Assembly: GCF_018294505.1 (NCBI RefSeq) | Contig: NC_057807.1 | Span: 266,177,270-266,241,269 of the forward strand | Source: Triticum aestivum | Lineage: Eukaryota; Streptophyta; Magnoliopsida; Poales; Poaceae | Direction of reading: 5' to 3' | DNA length: 64,000 bases | Shown: positions 1-11,056 of the stretch, in pieces | Position numbering within the stretch: position 1 is the first letter of the stretch | Layout: each line of letters begins with the position of its first letter | Made by a program: the position numbers and the translations under genes | Notes under the pieces: generated by a model | What the model was told of the DNA's origin: nothing | Database searches by the model: none | Seen by the model: only the letters and a program-made list of their open reading frames with translations

Positions 1-1767
1 GGAAATCATTGTGAGGTGTACATGGATCATAAGAGTTTGAAGTACATCTTCACGCAGAAGGAGTTAAATATCAGGCAGAGGAGATGGTTGGAGCTTATTA
101 AGGATTATGATATGAGATTGCACTATCACCCCGGGAAGGCTAACGTTGTAGCAGACGCGTTGAGCCGCAAGAGCCATGTCAATACACTAATGACGGGAGA
201 AATACCCAAGGAGTTAGCCGAGGATCTTCATGAATTATGTTTGGAAATAGTTCCGAGAGGCTATGTAGCAGCATTGGAGATTCAGTCTACTTTGATGGAT
301 AAAATCAGAGAAGCTCAAAAGTCAGATAAGGAAGTTGCTTCCATTAAGGAACGGATGAGCAAGGGAAAGGCTAAAGGATTTCGTGAGGATGAGCACGATA
401 CCTTATGGTTTGAGGACCGTGTTTATGTGCCCAATGACCCGGAGATCAGGAAGTTGATTCTGCAAGAGGCACATGATTCACCATATTCGGTTCACCCCGG
501 AAATACCAAGATGTATTTGGATTTGAAGGAAACTTTCTGGTGGACCGGAATGAAGAAAGATATTGCAGAGTATGTAGCAGTTTGTGATGTATGTCAGAGG
601 GTGAAGGCAGAACAACAGAAGCCAGCAGGATTGTTACAGCCATTGCCTATACCCGAATGGAAGTGGGATAAACTAGGCATGGATTTCATCACGGGATTGC
701 CCAGGACTCGTTCAGGCTATGACTCAATTTGGGTTGTAGTCGATCGTTTGACGAAGGTAGCTCATTTCATTCCAGTAAAGACTACCTACAGCAGTGCCAA
801 ATTGGCTAAGATATACATGACAAGGATTGTATGTTTGCATGGAGTTCCAAGGAGTATCGTATCAGATAGAGGAACCCAATTCACCTCAAAGTTCTGGAAG
901 CAGTTGCACGAAACATTGGGAACCAGGCTGGAATTTAGCACAGCTTTCCGCCCATAGACAGATGGACAGACCGAGAGAGTCAATCAAATTTTGGAGGATA
1001 TGCTTAGAGCTTGTGTGTTGGATTATGGATCAAGTTGGGATGACAACTTGCCATATGCGGAGTTTTCTTACAACAACAGCTATCAGTCCAGTTTGAAGAT
1101 GGCCACTTTCGAAGCCTTGTACGGAAGGAGGTGCAGAACCCCGTTGTTGTGGGATGAGGTTGGAGACCGCCAGTTGTTTGGACCGGATTTGATTAAGGAG
1201 TCTGAACAGAAAGTAAAGTTAATTCACGATAGGCTCAAGGTAGCCCAGTCAAGATAGAAAAGCTATGCGGATTCAAAACGCAAGGGGACAGAATATGAAG
1301 TCGGAGACAGAGTTTATCTTCGAGTATCTCCACTTCGAGGAGTTAAGCGTTTTGGAGTTAAAGGAAAGTTAGCGCCATGTTTTGTAGGACCATACAAGGT
1401 TTTGGAACGCATGGGAGAAGTAGCGTACAAGTTGGAATTACCTGAGGGATTGTAAGGAGTTCACGATGTGTTCCATGTTTCACAGTTGAAGAAGTGCCAC
1501 GCAGAGATGGCTGATATACCACTGAGAGATACGATGCCACTGGAAGCGATTCAGTTGAAAGATGATTTGAATTATGAAGAGAAACCAGTTAAGATTCTGG
1601 AATATGCCAGCCGAGTTACCCACAGTAAGGTTATCAAGTTTTGCAAAGTTCAGTGGAGCCACCACACCGAGGAAGAAGCCACCTGGGAGCGAGAGGAAGA
1701 TCTGCTCAAGGCCCACCCTCACCTATTTGCTAGCCAACCCGAATATCGAGGGCGAGATTCATATTAA
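1..1767 (+). pseudogene. gypsy pol remnant: RNase H end, integrase, chromodomain
   Basis: One reading frame runs from base 1 to the TAA at 1765-1767, broken by stops at 955-957 (TAG), 1255-1257 (TAG) and 1453-1455 (TAA). It starts with the end of RNase H ([12 protein letters not shown], then [17 protein letters not shown]). The integrase zinc-binding region follows (H-x-H near [10 protein letters not shown], then CDVCQR). The catalytic core follows with aspartates in GMDFITGLP and VSDRGTQF; the expected glutamate lies in TERVNQ, just after the first stop. The C-terminal part (VHDVFHVSQLKKC, then VQWSHHTEEEATWEREEDL) is a chromodomain, which in this clade directs integration to heterochromatin. 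All three stops can be read as C-to-T changes of glutamine codons. No frameshift is needed. Confidence 0.92.
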
Positions 1768-1779
1768 GGGGGGTAGGTT
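1766..1779 (+). other. polypurine tract
   Basis: A purine run (AAGGGGGG followed by TAGG) lies directly after the pol stop and directly before the LTR start. This is where gypsy elements prime plus-strand DNA synthesis. Confidence 0.8.
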
Positions 1780-2333
1780 TGTAACATCCCAAATTTTCAA
1801 TTTGGAATGTTATACATAGATCATCATTGCATATCATATTATGTTGCATTGTTGGCTCGATCCTAGAAATTCTACGCAACTCAAGGACCCACGGAGAGAG
1901 TTGGGGATTTCGTTATTTTCATATTTGAGTTTTTCTCAAATTTTGAAAATAGGATCATTTGATTTTATTTGTTTTATCTTCAATTATTTCTACTACCAAA
2001 GTTTCAGAGAGGGAATAAAATGACTTTCCCAAAATAAAGAAATAATGAAGATTTAATAAAAAAACAAATAAGATTTATTTTGGAGTTTTTCGCCTTTTAT
2101 TTGAATTTAGGAAAAATGCGCGTTTTTCAAAATTGCATTTGGGCCCCAAATAAATGTTCATCTTGTCCGACTTCATTTTAGAAGCCAGGGAAAATTTATT
2201 TCGGGATTTTTGGAGTCCGTTTAGTATTTCTTTTTGTTTTTCTTCTGCGCGGAATTATTTAAAAAAACGCAACCGACCTACGGGTTGTGTCCGTCTAGGA
2301 CTCCCGGCCCTCGGGGCTTTAAAAGCCGGGGGG

Positions 2334-2857
2334 NNNNNNNNNNNNNNNNNNNNNNNNNNNNNNNNNNNNNNNNNNNNNNNNNNNNNNNNNNNNNNNNNNN
2401 NNNNNNNNNNNNNNNNNNNNNNNNNNNNNNNNNNNNNNNNNNNNNNNNNNNNNNNNNNNNNNNNNNNNNNNNNNNNNNNNNNNNNNNNNNNNNNNNNNNN
2501 NNNNNNNNNNNNNNNNNNNNNNNNNNNNNNNNNNNNNNNNNNNNNNNNNNNNNNNNNNNNNNNNNNNNNNNNNNNNNNNNNNNNNNNNNNNNNNNNNNNN
2601 NNNNNNNNNNNNNNNNNNNNNNNNNNNNNNNNNNNNNNNNNNNNNNNNNNNNNNNNNNNNNNNNNNNNNNNNNNNNNNNNNNNNNNNNNNNNNNNNNNNN
2701 NNNNNNNNNNNNNNNNNNNNNNNNNNNNNNNNNNNNNNNNNNNNNNNNNNNNNNNNNNNNNNNNNNNNNNNNNNNNNNNNNNNNNNNNNNNNNNNNNNNN
2801 NNNNNNNNNNNNNNNNNNNNNNNNNNNNNNNNNNNNNNNNNNNNNNNNNNNNNNNNN
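2334..2857. other. assembly gap, 524 N
   Basis: Run of N within the LTR. The left flank is GC-rich (CTCCCGGCCCTCGGGG, then AAAAGCCGGGGGG). ORFs that appear to cross it are not real. Confidence 1.
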
Positions 2858-2920
2858 TTCGTTTTTTTTAGTTTCGGTTTTTTTATTAGATCGGTTTTTA
2901 TTTCGGTTTAGTTTAATTAG

Positions 2921-3007
2921 CGAGCGTTCGCTCGTTCGTTCGTCTTAACGAACGTGTTCGTCAGATTAGTTTAGTTAACAAACGTTCGTTCGTTAACCCG
3001 TTCGTCG
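2921..3007. repeat. CGTTCG/CGAACG-rich palindromic patch in LTR
   Basis: CGTTCG occurs repeatedly in both orientations (GCGTTCGCTCGTTCGTTCG, then AACGAACG, then AACGTTCGTTCGTTAAC). It could fold into alternative hairpins. It lies just after the assembly gap, in the region expected to be the transcribed leader of the LTR. No function is known to me. Confidence 0.6.
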
Positions 3008-4706
3008 TTTTTCTTTTTCTCGGATTTAATCTGCGATTTTTGTGATCGTGATTCCTGATCAGATTTTCGTTTTAGTATAACTTTTCGCTCGTTTATCGGA
3101 ATCAGGCGATTCAAGCGCCTGGAGTTTCGTCTCGAAACCCTCTTTCCGAATAATCTACTTAAACAAGTTTTTGCTTCTGTAAAATGTGACTTAGATCCAG
3201 ATTAGTAAAACGAAGCTGTTTTCTTTCGCCGTTTGACTTTCGTTGCTTTGTTTGATTTGTTTCTTTTGCAAACCGGAGTTCTTAAGTTGAACATTCTGGT
3301 TAGATCTTTATTTTCGAGTTTTACCTGTGCATTAGATGAGTATTTATTGTATGCTTGTTTGTTTGTCTGTGATAGAATACCCGAAGTGCGCCGCCTGTTA
3401 CTTCGAGTCTGTAGGTTTCGCGGATCATCAGCAAGGCAAGTAACACTTTGATCATACCTTTTCTACTACTCAGTTTTATGCATTAGATCAATCCTCCAAC
3501 ATTGCATGATTAGGATATAATCAAATTGTGGGATGGGAAGTAGATGAGGTAGTACATATTACCTGTTTTATTATCAAACTTTGGGAGTTACTTCTATGTT
3601 TGCTTATTATGCCATGCTATGCTAGTAGACGTGGATTGGGTGAGTGAATTTCCATGACAGATGTGAGATTGTTAATTAATGGTTTATTTAAGGTGGCAAC
3701 TTAAACACACATCTGGGTGGATTGAGGCACATGGTTTCTATCAGGACTTGCCTGTATTTCTTCGGACCGCCACCCAGGCTCAAAGGGATCATGAGATTAT
3801 TCAAACTAGAAACTTCCGTGTGTAGCCACATGCTATTATGGGCTCTAGCATAGTTGACTAAGTCGTGCGAACTCTTACGGGGTGGACTATCAGATGTAGG
3901 GGATGTAGGTTGGTACGGTCTACCCCTTACGTAAGGTGCAAGCACTTCTGAAAGACTATGTCTCCGTCATCCGTTTCTCAAACACCATGTAGTGCGAGAA
4001 ACCAAACAGAGGAGATCGAGTCATGTGGGGAAAAGTGCGCAACCTCTACAGAGTGTATAAACTAATCATGGTTAGTCGTGTCCCCGGTTATGGACATCTT
4101 GAGTATCTAGTACTTGGATATCATGTGAATCTCATCATGTTACTTCTAAATTAATATTGTTGGGATGTTAATGAGTACTTTTAATAGGGATTGAGAATGT
4201 TGTCAACCATTCTCAATGTTTAACAACCACCATGATAGTTAAATAAATTTATTCCTTTGCAGTAGGGAAAAATTGGCTTTATGCAAAACTGTAACCATAG
4301 AGATTTTCCACCAGCCATATATGCATGTAGTATAGCTTATTCCATTGTTATTCTCTGTGTTACATTGCCAGCATATTCCATGTGCTGACCTATTTTCGGG
4401 CTGCAACGTTTCATGTTGCAGACTTTTCAGACGACGAGTAAGATGCTTTTAGGTCGTGGTTCTATACTCAGTGATGCCGTTGGAGTTGATGGACTCGCTT
4501 ATCTTCCAAGCCTTTTGCTATTATCGATTTTAGATGGCCTTAAGCCATATTTATTTCAATAAGTTCTCTTTTGAGACTTTCGATGAAATAAGTGTGTGAT
4601 TGCTACTCTGTTATAAATCCTCCAAGTACTGTGTGGTGTCAGCATTACTGATCCAGGGATGACACTGAGCATAGAGATCAGACTGTTTGAGGTCTGGTCG
4701 CTACAG

Positions 4707-5152
4707 CCTAACTGGTCACGTAGCCCCTCACCTCTTGGGCTCGTCCTGGTGATCTAGATGACTCAATGACAGTTGAGGCATGCGCGGGGCCGGGCCCTGC
4801 CGACGTAGAACGCCAAGACCTGGCTGTCATCCTTCTTTTTCAAGCCGTTCGCACATCAAGGGGGACTCCTGAGCATCGCGTCTCAGGAGCCTAACTGGTC
4901 ACGTAGCCCCTCACCTCTTGGGCTCGTCCCTGTGATCCGGACAACTCAATGATGGCTGAGGCATGCGCGGGGCCGAGCCCTGCTGACGCAGAACACCAAG
5001 GCTTGCCCCTGCATCTTTTCCTAAGTTGTTCGCATGTCAAGGAGGACTCCTGAGCATCGCGACTCAGGAGCCTAACTGGTCACGTAGACCGTCACCTCTT
5101 GGGCTCGTCCTAGCAATCCGGACGACCCAACGACGGCTGAAGTATGCGCGGG
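4707..5152. repeat. tandem repeat, unit about 183 bp, 2.4 copies
   Basis: Units start with CCTAACTGGTCACGTAG at 4707, 4890 and 5071 (spacings 183 and 181). Each shares CACCTCTTGGGCTCGTCC; the first two complete units end with GAGCATCGCGnCTCAGGAG. The third copy is cut at 5152 by the Sirevirus LTR. I do not recognise the parent element. The array abuts the end of the gypsy LTR at 4705. Confidence 0.85.
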
Positions 5153-5511
5153 TGAATGTGCAACTATCCCTAGGTGGTTTTAGTAATTCATAACAACATA
5201 TAGCTCATTGAGCTAATGCTATTCCAAGACTATTATTTCAGGAAAGCTCAATGAATGGCATGGCATGGATGATGAAAGTGGATCCCTCAAAATACTAAGG
5301 ACAAAGGATTGGCTCAAGCTCAAAAGCTCAAGACTCTTCATTTTATATTTTAGTGATCCAAGATCACATTGAGTCTATAGGAAAAGCCAATACTATCAAG
5401 GAGGGATGAGGTGTTGCTTAATGAGCCTCTTGCTTCATGTGCTTAGTGATATGCTCCAAAACCCTCAGCTACTTACTCACATCCACAAATGACCTAAACC
5501 TAAAGCCAAAA

Positions 5512-5971
5512 TCGGTCACACCGATTCTTCCTATCCGGCGCCACCGATTCCAAAAGTCATAGCCACTGCCACAAACCCTAAGCAAATCGGTCTTACCGAT
5601 AGGGATCTCGGTCTCACCGAGATGGGATTGTAATCTCTCTGTTTCCCTTCGTAACGTTTCGGTCTAACCGAAGTGAGCGATCGGTCCCACCGAGATTGCA
5701 ATGTAAACTCTCTGTTTCCCTTTTGTAACATTTCGGTCTCACCGAAAAGAGCAAATCGGTCCCACCGAGTTTACCTGGCCAACTCTCTGGAAAGCTTATT
5801 ACCAAATCGGTCTCACCGAGTTTGTGTAATCGGTCTTACCGAGATTACGTTATGCCCTAACCCTAACCGAATCGGTCTCACCGAGATGCATGTCAGTCCC
5901 ACCAAAAATCACTAACGGTCACTAGGTTTACTAAATCGGTCCGACCGAGTCTGTTGAATCGGTCCCACCGA
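5512..5971. promoter_or_regulatory. array of 12 TCGGTCnnACCGA palindromes
   Basis: Matches to TCGGTnnnACCGA start at 5512, 5587, 5608, 5659, 5681, 5733, 5757, 5807, 5830, 5872, 5936 and 5959, with a decayed one near 5893. The array ends about 40 bp before the TATA box. Clustered LTR palindromes upstream of TATA are a published hallmark of Sireviruses. A role as binding sites for a transcription factor is inference. Confidence 0.9.
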
Positions 5972-6012
5972 GTTTGGTAAATTGTGTGTAACAGTTAGAT
6001 TTTGTGTGGAGG

Positions 6013-6021
6013 CTATATATA
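6013..6021 (+). promoter_or_regulatory. TATA box of the Sirevirus LTR
   Basis: CTATATATA lies just downstream of the palindrome array and before a leader rich in short purine tracts. The position is right for the U3/R boundary. Confidence 0.7.
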
Positions 6022-6840
6022 CCCCTACACCTCCTCTTCATTTGTGGAGAGAGCCATCAGACTGAACCTACACTTCCAGTATACATTTTCTGAGAGAGAA
6101 CCACCTACTCATGTGTTGAGGCCAAGATATTCCATTCCTACCATATGAATCTTGATCTCTAGCCTTCCCCAAGTTGCTTTCCACTCAAATATTCTTTCCA
6201 CCAGATCCAAAATCTATGAGAGAGAGTTGAGTGTTGGGGAGACTATCATTTGAAGCACAAGAGCAAGGAGTTCATCATCAACGCACCATTTGTTACTTCT
6301 TGGAGACTGGTGTCTCCTAGATTGGCTAGGTGTCACTTGGGAGCCTCCGACAAGATTGTGGAGTTGAACCAAGGAGTTTGTAAGGGCAAGGAGATCGCCT
6401 ACTTCGTGAAGATCTACCGCTAGTGAGACAAGTCCTTCGTGGGCGACGGCCATGGTGGGATAGACAAGGTTGCTTCTTCGTGGACCCTTCATGGGTGGAG
6501 CCCTCCGTGGACTCGCGCAACCGTTACCCTTCGTGGGTTGAAGTCTCCATCAACGTGGATGTACGATAGCACCACCTATCGGAACCACGCCAAAAACATC
6601 CGTGTTTCCAATTGCGTTTGAATCCTCCAAACCCTTCCCTTTACTTTCTTGCAAGTTGCATGCTTTAATTTCCGCTGCCTATATACTCTTTGCATGCTTG
6701 CTTGAATAGTGTGATGATTGCTTGACTTGTCCTAAAGTAGCTAAAATCTGCCAAACTCTAAAATTGGGAAAAGGTTAAGTTTTTAATTGGTCAAGTAGTC
6801 TAATCACCCCCCCCCTAGACGTACTTCAAGGTCCTACAAG

Positions 6841-6852
6841 TGGTATCAGAGC
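6841..6852 (+). other. primer-binding site, initiator Met tRNA
   Basis: TGGTATCAGAGC begins two bases after the LTR. This is the standard copia binding site for initiator methionine tRNA. Confidence 0.9.
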
Positions 6853-6923
6853 TTTGGTCTCCATTTGCTTTGATTTCCATAGCTTTTGGTGGTCATAGCC
6901 TTGGTTTCACAACCTAGGAGAGT

Positions 6924-9106
6924 ATGGCGTCTAGCAAGGGAAATTATCACCATAGAGGTCCTTACTTTGATGGTACTAATATTGCTAGTTGGAAGCATAA
7001 GATGAAAATGCATATTCTCAGACATAACCCCGCCGTTTGGGCAATTATTTGTATTGGCTTGCAAGGTGAATTCTTTGATGGGAGAGAACCAAACCGTGAA
7101 GCTAATGCGGAAGAATTGAAGATGGTGCAATACAACGCTCAAGCTTGTGATATCATCTTCAACGGATTGTGCCTCGAAGAATTCAATAAAATAAGCCGTC
7201 TTGAGAATGCAAAGGAAATTTTGGATACTTTTATTGATATGCATGAAGGTACCAAATCCGTCAAGGAATCCATGTTGGATGTGCTCCAAAGTCAGCTTGA
7301 CAAGTTCAAAATGAAGGATGGTGAAGGTGTCGCTGAAATGTACTCTAGGCTTGCACTTATCACAAATGAGATTGCCGGCTTAGGGAGTGAAGAGATGACC
7401 GACAAATTCATCATCAAGAAATACTAAGAGCATTGGATGGAAAGTATGATACCGTGTGCACATTGATTCAAATGATGCCAAACTACAAAGATCTCAAGCC
7501 AACGGAAGTCATTGGAAGAATTGTTGCTCATGAGATGTCACTCAAGGATAAGGAGGAACTTCACAATAAGTCAAGTGGTGCTTACAAAGCCTCAAGTGAA
7601 GCCCCCACATCATCAAGTGAGAAACAAACCTTCAATGAAGAATTGAGCTTAATGGTGAAGAACTTCAACAAATTCTACAAGAGTAGAACCAAAGAAAGAA
7701 GCTCCAAGTCAAGGTCTTACAATAACAAAAGATCTTCTAGTCGAGAGCGCAATTGCTACAATTGTGGGAGACTCGGACACTATTCCAATGAGTGTACGGC
7801 ACCCTACAAAAGAAGAGAAGATTCTCCAAGAAGAAGAAGCAAAAGAGAAGAATCATCACCAAGAGAGAGGAGGAGTAGAGATGATCGTTATGAACGAAGA
7901 CCCTCACGGAGAAGCAAGGATTCGGAAAGGAAGGACAAGTCATCAAGGAGCTACACAAAACGAAGACATCAAGCTCATGTTGGTGAATGGGTATCCGGCT
8001 CCGACTCCGACAATCACTCCGAGAGAAGCTATCACTCCGACTTCGAATATACTCAAGATGAAGGTGTTGCCGGTCTAGCACTTGTGTCAACCAACTCCTA
8101 CGACATATTTGATTCACCAAATGAAGGAATTGGAAGATGCTTCATGGCCAAAGGTCCAAAGGTAACACATCCTGAGTATGTTGATTTCAATAGTGATGAA
8201 GATGACTTGCTTGTGGATGATGATTTACTTGTTGACAACTCTAGTGATGAATACTATGATGAAATGTCAATTAATCATGCTAATCAAGATAAAACGAATG
8301 ACAATGATAAGGAGAAGATTGAGCTTCTAACTAAAGAACTAAACACTCTTAAGTTGGCTCATGAAACTATCTTCGAAGATCATCGAGAACTTTTAAGGGC
8401 TCATGAGAACTTACGCTTTGAAAAGCTTAATCTTGAGCAAGAGCATGAGTTCTTAAAAGCAATCAATGATGATCTCCGTAAGAAAAGTTCTTCTTACATT
8501 GCCAAGCGTTTACTCTTATCTACTTACATGCCTCAAGTCAAGTCTAGTAACAAGTACAAGAAAGATACTTCCTCTAGTAGTAACAATAATAATGTTAAAT
8601 CCAATATTGTTGCTTCTAGTAGTTCTCTTGATTCCACTAATGATTCTCTTAGCCAAGTTACACTTGAGCAAGAAAATAGCTTATTGAAGGGAATCACAGA
8701 GAAAGGTGTTTACAAGAGCCTTGCCGGAAGTAAGCAATTCGAGGAAATTGTACGCAAGCAAGGAAGGCACCGGAAGAATCAAGGTGTTGGTTTTGAACGA
8801 AAGTTCAATGCCAATGGAGTTGAGTGGGAAGAAGATTAATACCCCAAGATGAAGTTTGTTCCTCAACAAGAGAAGTATGATCCCACTTCCTTCAAGGGAA
8901 CACAAGCTCAAGAAGATCTTCCACCACAAGACCACAAGAACAAAGGCAAGGACAAGCTTCAAGAAGAGATTGATGCATTTGAAGAAGCACCTAAAGCCTC
9001 GTTCAAGTGGGTTCCCAAGACTACGTCAAGTTCTACTTCATCAAGTACAACTACAACTCCAAAGATTCCCATCAAGATGATGTGGATCCCGAAGAAGAAG
9101 AACTAG
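6924..9106 (+). pseudogene. gag: Sirevirus gag, one frameshift and one stop
   Basis: The ATG at 6924 lies 72 bp after the primer-binding site and opens MASSKGNYHHRGPYFDG, typical of copia gag. The first frame (167 codons) ends at 7427. The protein continues at once in another frame from about 7425 to 8839. A one-base loss in the A-run near 7417-7422 explains the shift. The second block has a CCHC zinc knuckle (CYNCGRLGHYSNEC, first Cys codon at 7754), an Arg/Ser-rich basic region after it, acidic stretches and a likely coiled coil around 8300-8480. A TAA at 8837-8839 interrupts the frame, which then stays open to 9106 (ending WIPKKKN). That stop can be read as CAA to TAA. Gag would form the particle and bind the RNA. 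Confidence 0.88.
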
Positions 9107-9545
9107 AGAGTTCTTGAGGGTGACTTCGCCAACATTCTTCACTCATATCATTATGGCAAGAACAAGTGCAATCAACTTCCACATCTTGCACTAGTTCAAG
9201 GAGTCACAAACCCTCATGTTGGTAAGGCAAGGGACAATGTAACCTAATGATTTCATGGACATCATCTTGTGTGTGCATCACTCTATGTCTATGGATATTC
9301 TTGTTTGTTCCTTGTGGGACTAACCCATGTAGGTAAGTTGAAAGTGCAACTCACTCCAAAGGATTGCTCCAAATGATCTACATCAACATTGAGCATCCAC
9401 ATCTTCAACACCTACATGAAGTCATCATCGACAAAACCCAAGGTTAGTTCATCCCTCTAAATGGGATCTCACATCTAGGGGGAGCTTAACTCTAAGAATT
9501 GAGTCAAAGCAACTCTAATGGTGTGAACATATCAATGCATTATGT
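9107..9545 (+). other. non-coding tail of the gag-only Sirevirus
   Basis: No usable ORF. A purine-rich motif CTAGGGGGAGCTTA at 9475-9488 resembles a polypurine tract, but no LTR start follows. No pol sequence is present. Confidence 0.5.
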
Positions 9546-9944
9546 AAAAGTGGTAACCCCACTTTCCTCATTATGCGATGAATCGGTTATTTACCCTATC
9601 AGGTGTTTACAGGACCCCAAGTTCGGACTTCCGAACACCAGGGGCTACGCCTCAATTTTTATTGTCAAACTCCTATGGCTAAGTGAGGGTGATAAAGCCA
9701 CATAGTCTGATTGCCTGGTTCGTTGCGCTAAACACCTCCTTTAAGGACCAAACTTTGGAGTAAAGAGTGTTTAGATTTATCCCGAACACCCTCGTACTAC
9801 CTACGTGGGGGTGGAAGCCGACGACTGGCCAACTCTCAGAGATTTAACAATACGGCCGCACAGGAGGTAAAATTTCAAATAACAAGCATTATATTACATA
9901 AACGATCTTGTTTCATAGTACAGGATAGGATAACATAAATGTTT

Positions 9945-10990
9945 TCATGGAAATATAGTATCCTTGGCACATTGCTCCGCCACGAGGCGGAATCCCTCCA
10001 TGACATTATCAAAATACAGCTCTGGCGTGCGGTGCTCCTTCCCCGCGGGCGGTCCCTCAGTCACGAGCTTCGTGGCGACCACCTTCACCGAATGCATCTT
10101 GACTCGGGTGAAGGCCATTCGCGCGCCTTCGATGCAGACCGACCGCTTGATGGCATCAAGTCGAGGGCAGGTATTGACCAGCCGCTTCACGAGTCCGAAG
10201 TAGCTGCTTGGCATGGCTTCGGCCAGCCATAGCCGGATTATCAAATCCTTCATGGCTAGTTCATCCACCCTATGCAGTTCGACCAGCTGTTTTAGCTGAT
10301 CCCTAAAGGGCACCGGATATTCTGGTGCAAGTTATTGCGACCAAAATAGCTTCTCTGTGGAGCTCCCCTCTTCGGCTCGGAAGAATTCCGCAACGTCTGA
10401 AACGTTGCACGGCAGATCCGCAAACGCCCCTGGAGAACTCCAAATCCGGGTCAGTAAGAGGAACCTTTTCTTCATATATTTGCTTTGCATAATGAAGGCC
10501 TTACTCGCCGCGATTTTTTTGGCCTCCTAGATTTCCAGGAGGGCGCCTTGGGCTTCAACCCGGGCATCGTGTGCATTTTGGCGGGCCTTGTCCAGTTCAG
10601 ACTCTCAATCCACAAGTTTGTGCTCCAAGGACTCGCATTTCTTCACGGCGTCCTGGAGCTCCTGCTGGACCTCACTGACCCGGGCCTCATGCTTTTCACG
10701 AGCAGCTTTTTCATTGGCCGTTTTCTCCTCGGCCTCGGCCACGCCTTCTTGAGGGTCTCCACCTCGGTCGCCGCCCCTAAAAAATAAAATGGCACTTTAG
10801 TCAGCACAAATCATTCATCCTTCCTTAATATATACAAGGTTATTACATACCTTGACTGTCCTCCAGCTGCTTCTTCACGCGGCCGAGCTCCTCCTCGGTC
10901 CACTCGAGACTCTGCTTCAGTCCGGAGACCTCAGCAGTGTGAGAGGTCACAGCCAATAGCGACGCCTGCTTATTCACAAAGACATTTCAG
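9945..10990 (-). pseudogene. antisense gene of Tat-type element, C-terminal exons
   Basis: The last exon (9945-10313, minus) reads MPFRDQLKQLVELHRVDELAMKD and ends AKDTIFP at a stop. It is helical, with no catalytic motif I recognise. Upstream on the same strand (about 10480-10990) the translation is rich in Glu, Lys and Leu, as for a long coiled coil. Exon borders are not certain and frames change, so I treat it as a decayed multi-exon gene. Function is unknown; similar antisense ORFs are known in Tat retrotransposons. Confidence 0.55.
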
Positions 10991-11056
10991 GTTAGTCTCC
11001 TGCGAAAATTATTTGATCCTCTATTCGGCTTTTCTTTCCGAACACCGGACAAAGTC

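Larger units (their letters stand above)
1..4705 (+). mobile_element. Ty3/gypsy retrotransposon, Tekay (chromovirus) type, 3' portion
   Basis: The window opens inside pol and runs through integrase, chromodomain, polypurine tract and a complete-looking 3' LTR. The order RNase H, integrase, chromodomain, LTR is that of chromoviruses. The C-terminal chromodomain and the TGTAACATCCC LTR start suggest the Tekay clade. The 5' LTR, gag, protease and reverse transcriptase lie outside the window. The coding part has three in-frame stops, so this copy cannot make a full polyprotein. The family name is not assigned. Confidence 0.9.
1780..4705 (+). repeat. 3' LTR of the Tekay-type element
   Basis: It begins TGTAACATCCC right after the polypurine tract and ends CTGGTCGCTACA at 4705, giving TG...CA ends. 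The length is 2926 bp including a 524-N gap. A TTTAAAAG box near 2318 precedes a GC-rich stretch where the gap starts. I see no gene inside. The end was chosen because a separate tandem repeat starts immediately after it. The 5' LTR is outside the window, so the TSD cannot be checked. Confidence 0.8.
5153..6838 (+). repeat. 5' LTR of gag-only Sirevirus
   Basis: It begins TGAATGTGCAACTATCC and ends GGTCCTACA, 1686 bp, two bases before the primer-binding site. It contains the palindrome array, a TATA box and a leader. Two stretches (around 5240-5460 and 6220-6620) are clearly homologous to the LTR at 38247-39846. Confidence 0.85.
5153..9545 (+). mobile_element. Ty1/copia Sirevirus-type element, 5' part, gag only
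   Basis: It comprises an LTR (5153-6838), an initiator-Met tRNA binding site, a gag gene and a non-coding tail. The LTR palindromes and LTR sequence match the minus-strand Sirevirus at 38247-46055. No protease, integrase or reverse transcriptase follows gag, so this looks like a gag-only derivative or a truncated copy. The right edge is not sharp. Sequence typical of the next element is clear only from about 9600, so 9545 is approximate. It inserted into the third unit of the 183-bp repeat; the 3' LTR is not seen. Confidence 0.8.

Noticed and set aside
2154..2948. Long ORFs crossing the 524-N gap
   Set aside because: They exist only because N runs contain no stops; the flanks have no protein-like signal. 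The same holds for ORFs across 48078-48301.
5859..5872. CCCTAACCCTAACC, resembles plant telomere repeat
   Set aside because: Only two units, inside a Sirevirus LTR; the homologous LTRs show it as ordinary LTR sequence.
5512..5971. CRISPR-like array of short repeats
   Set aside because: Repeats are palindromes of 13 bp with irregular spacing inside a plant LTR; no cas genes and not a prokaryote.
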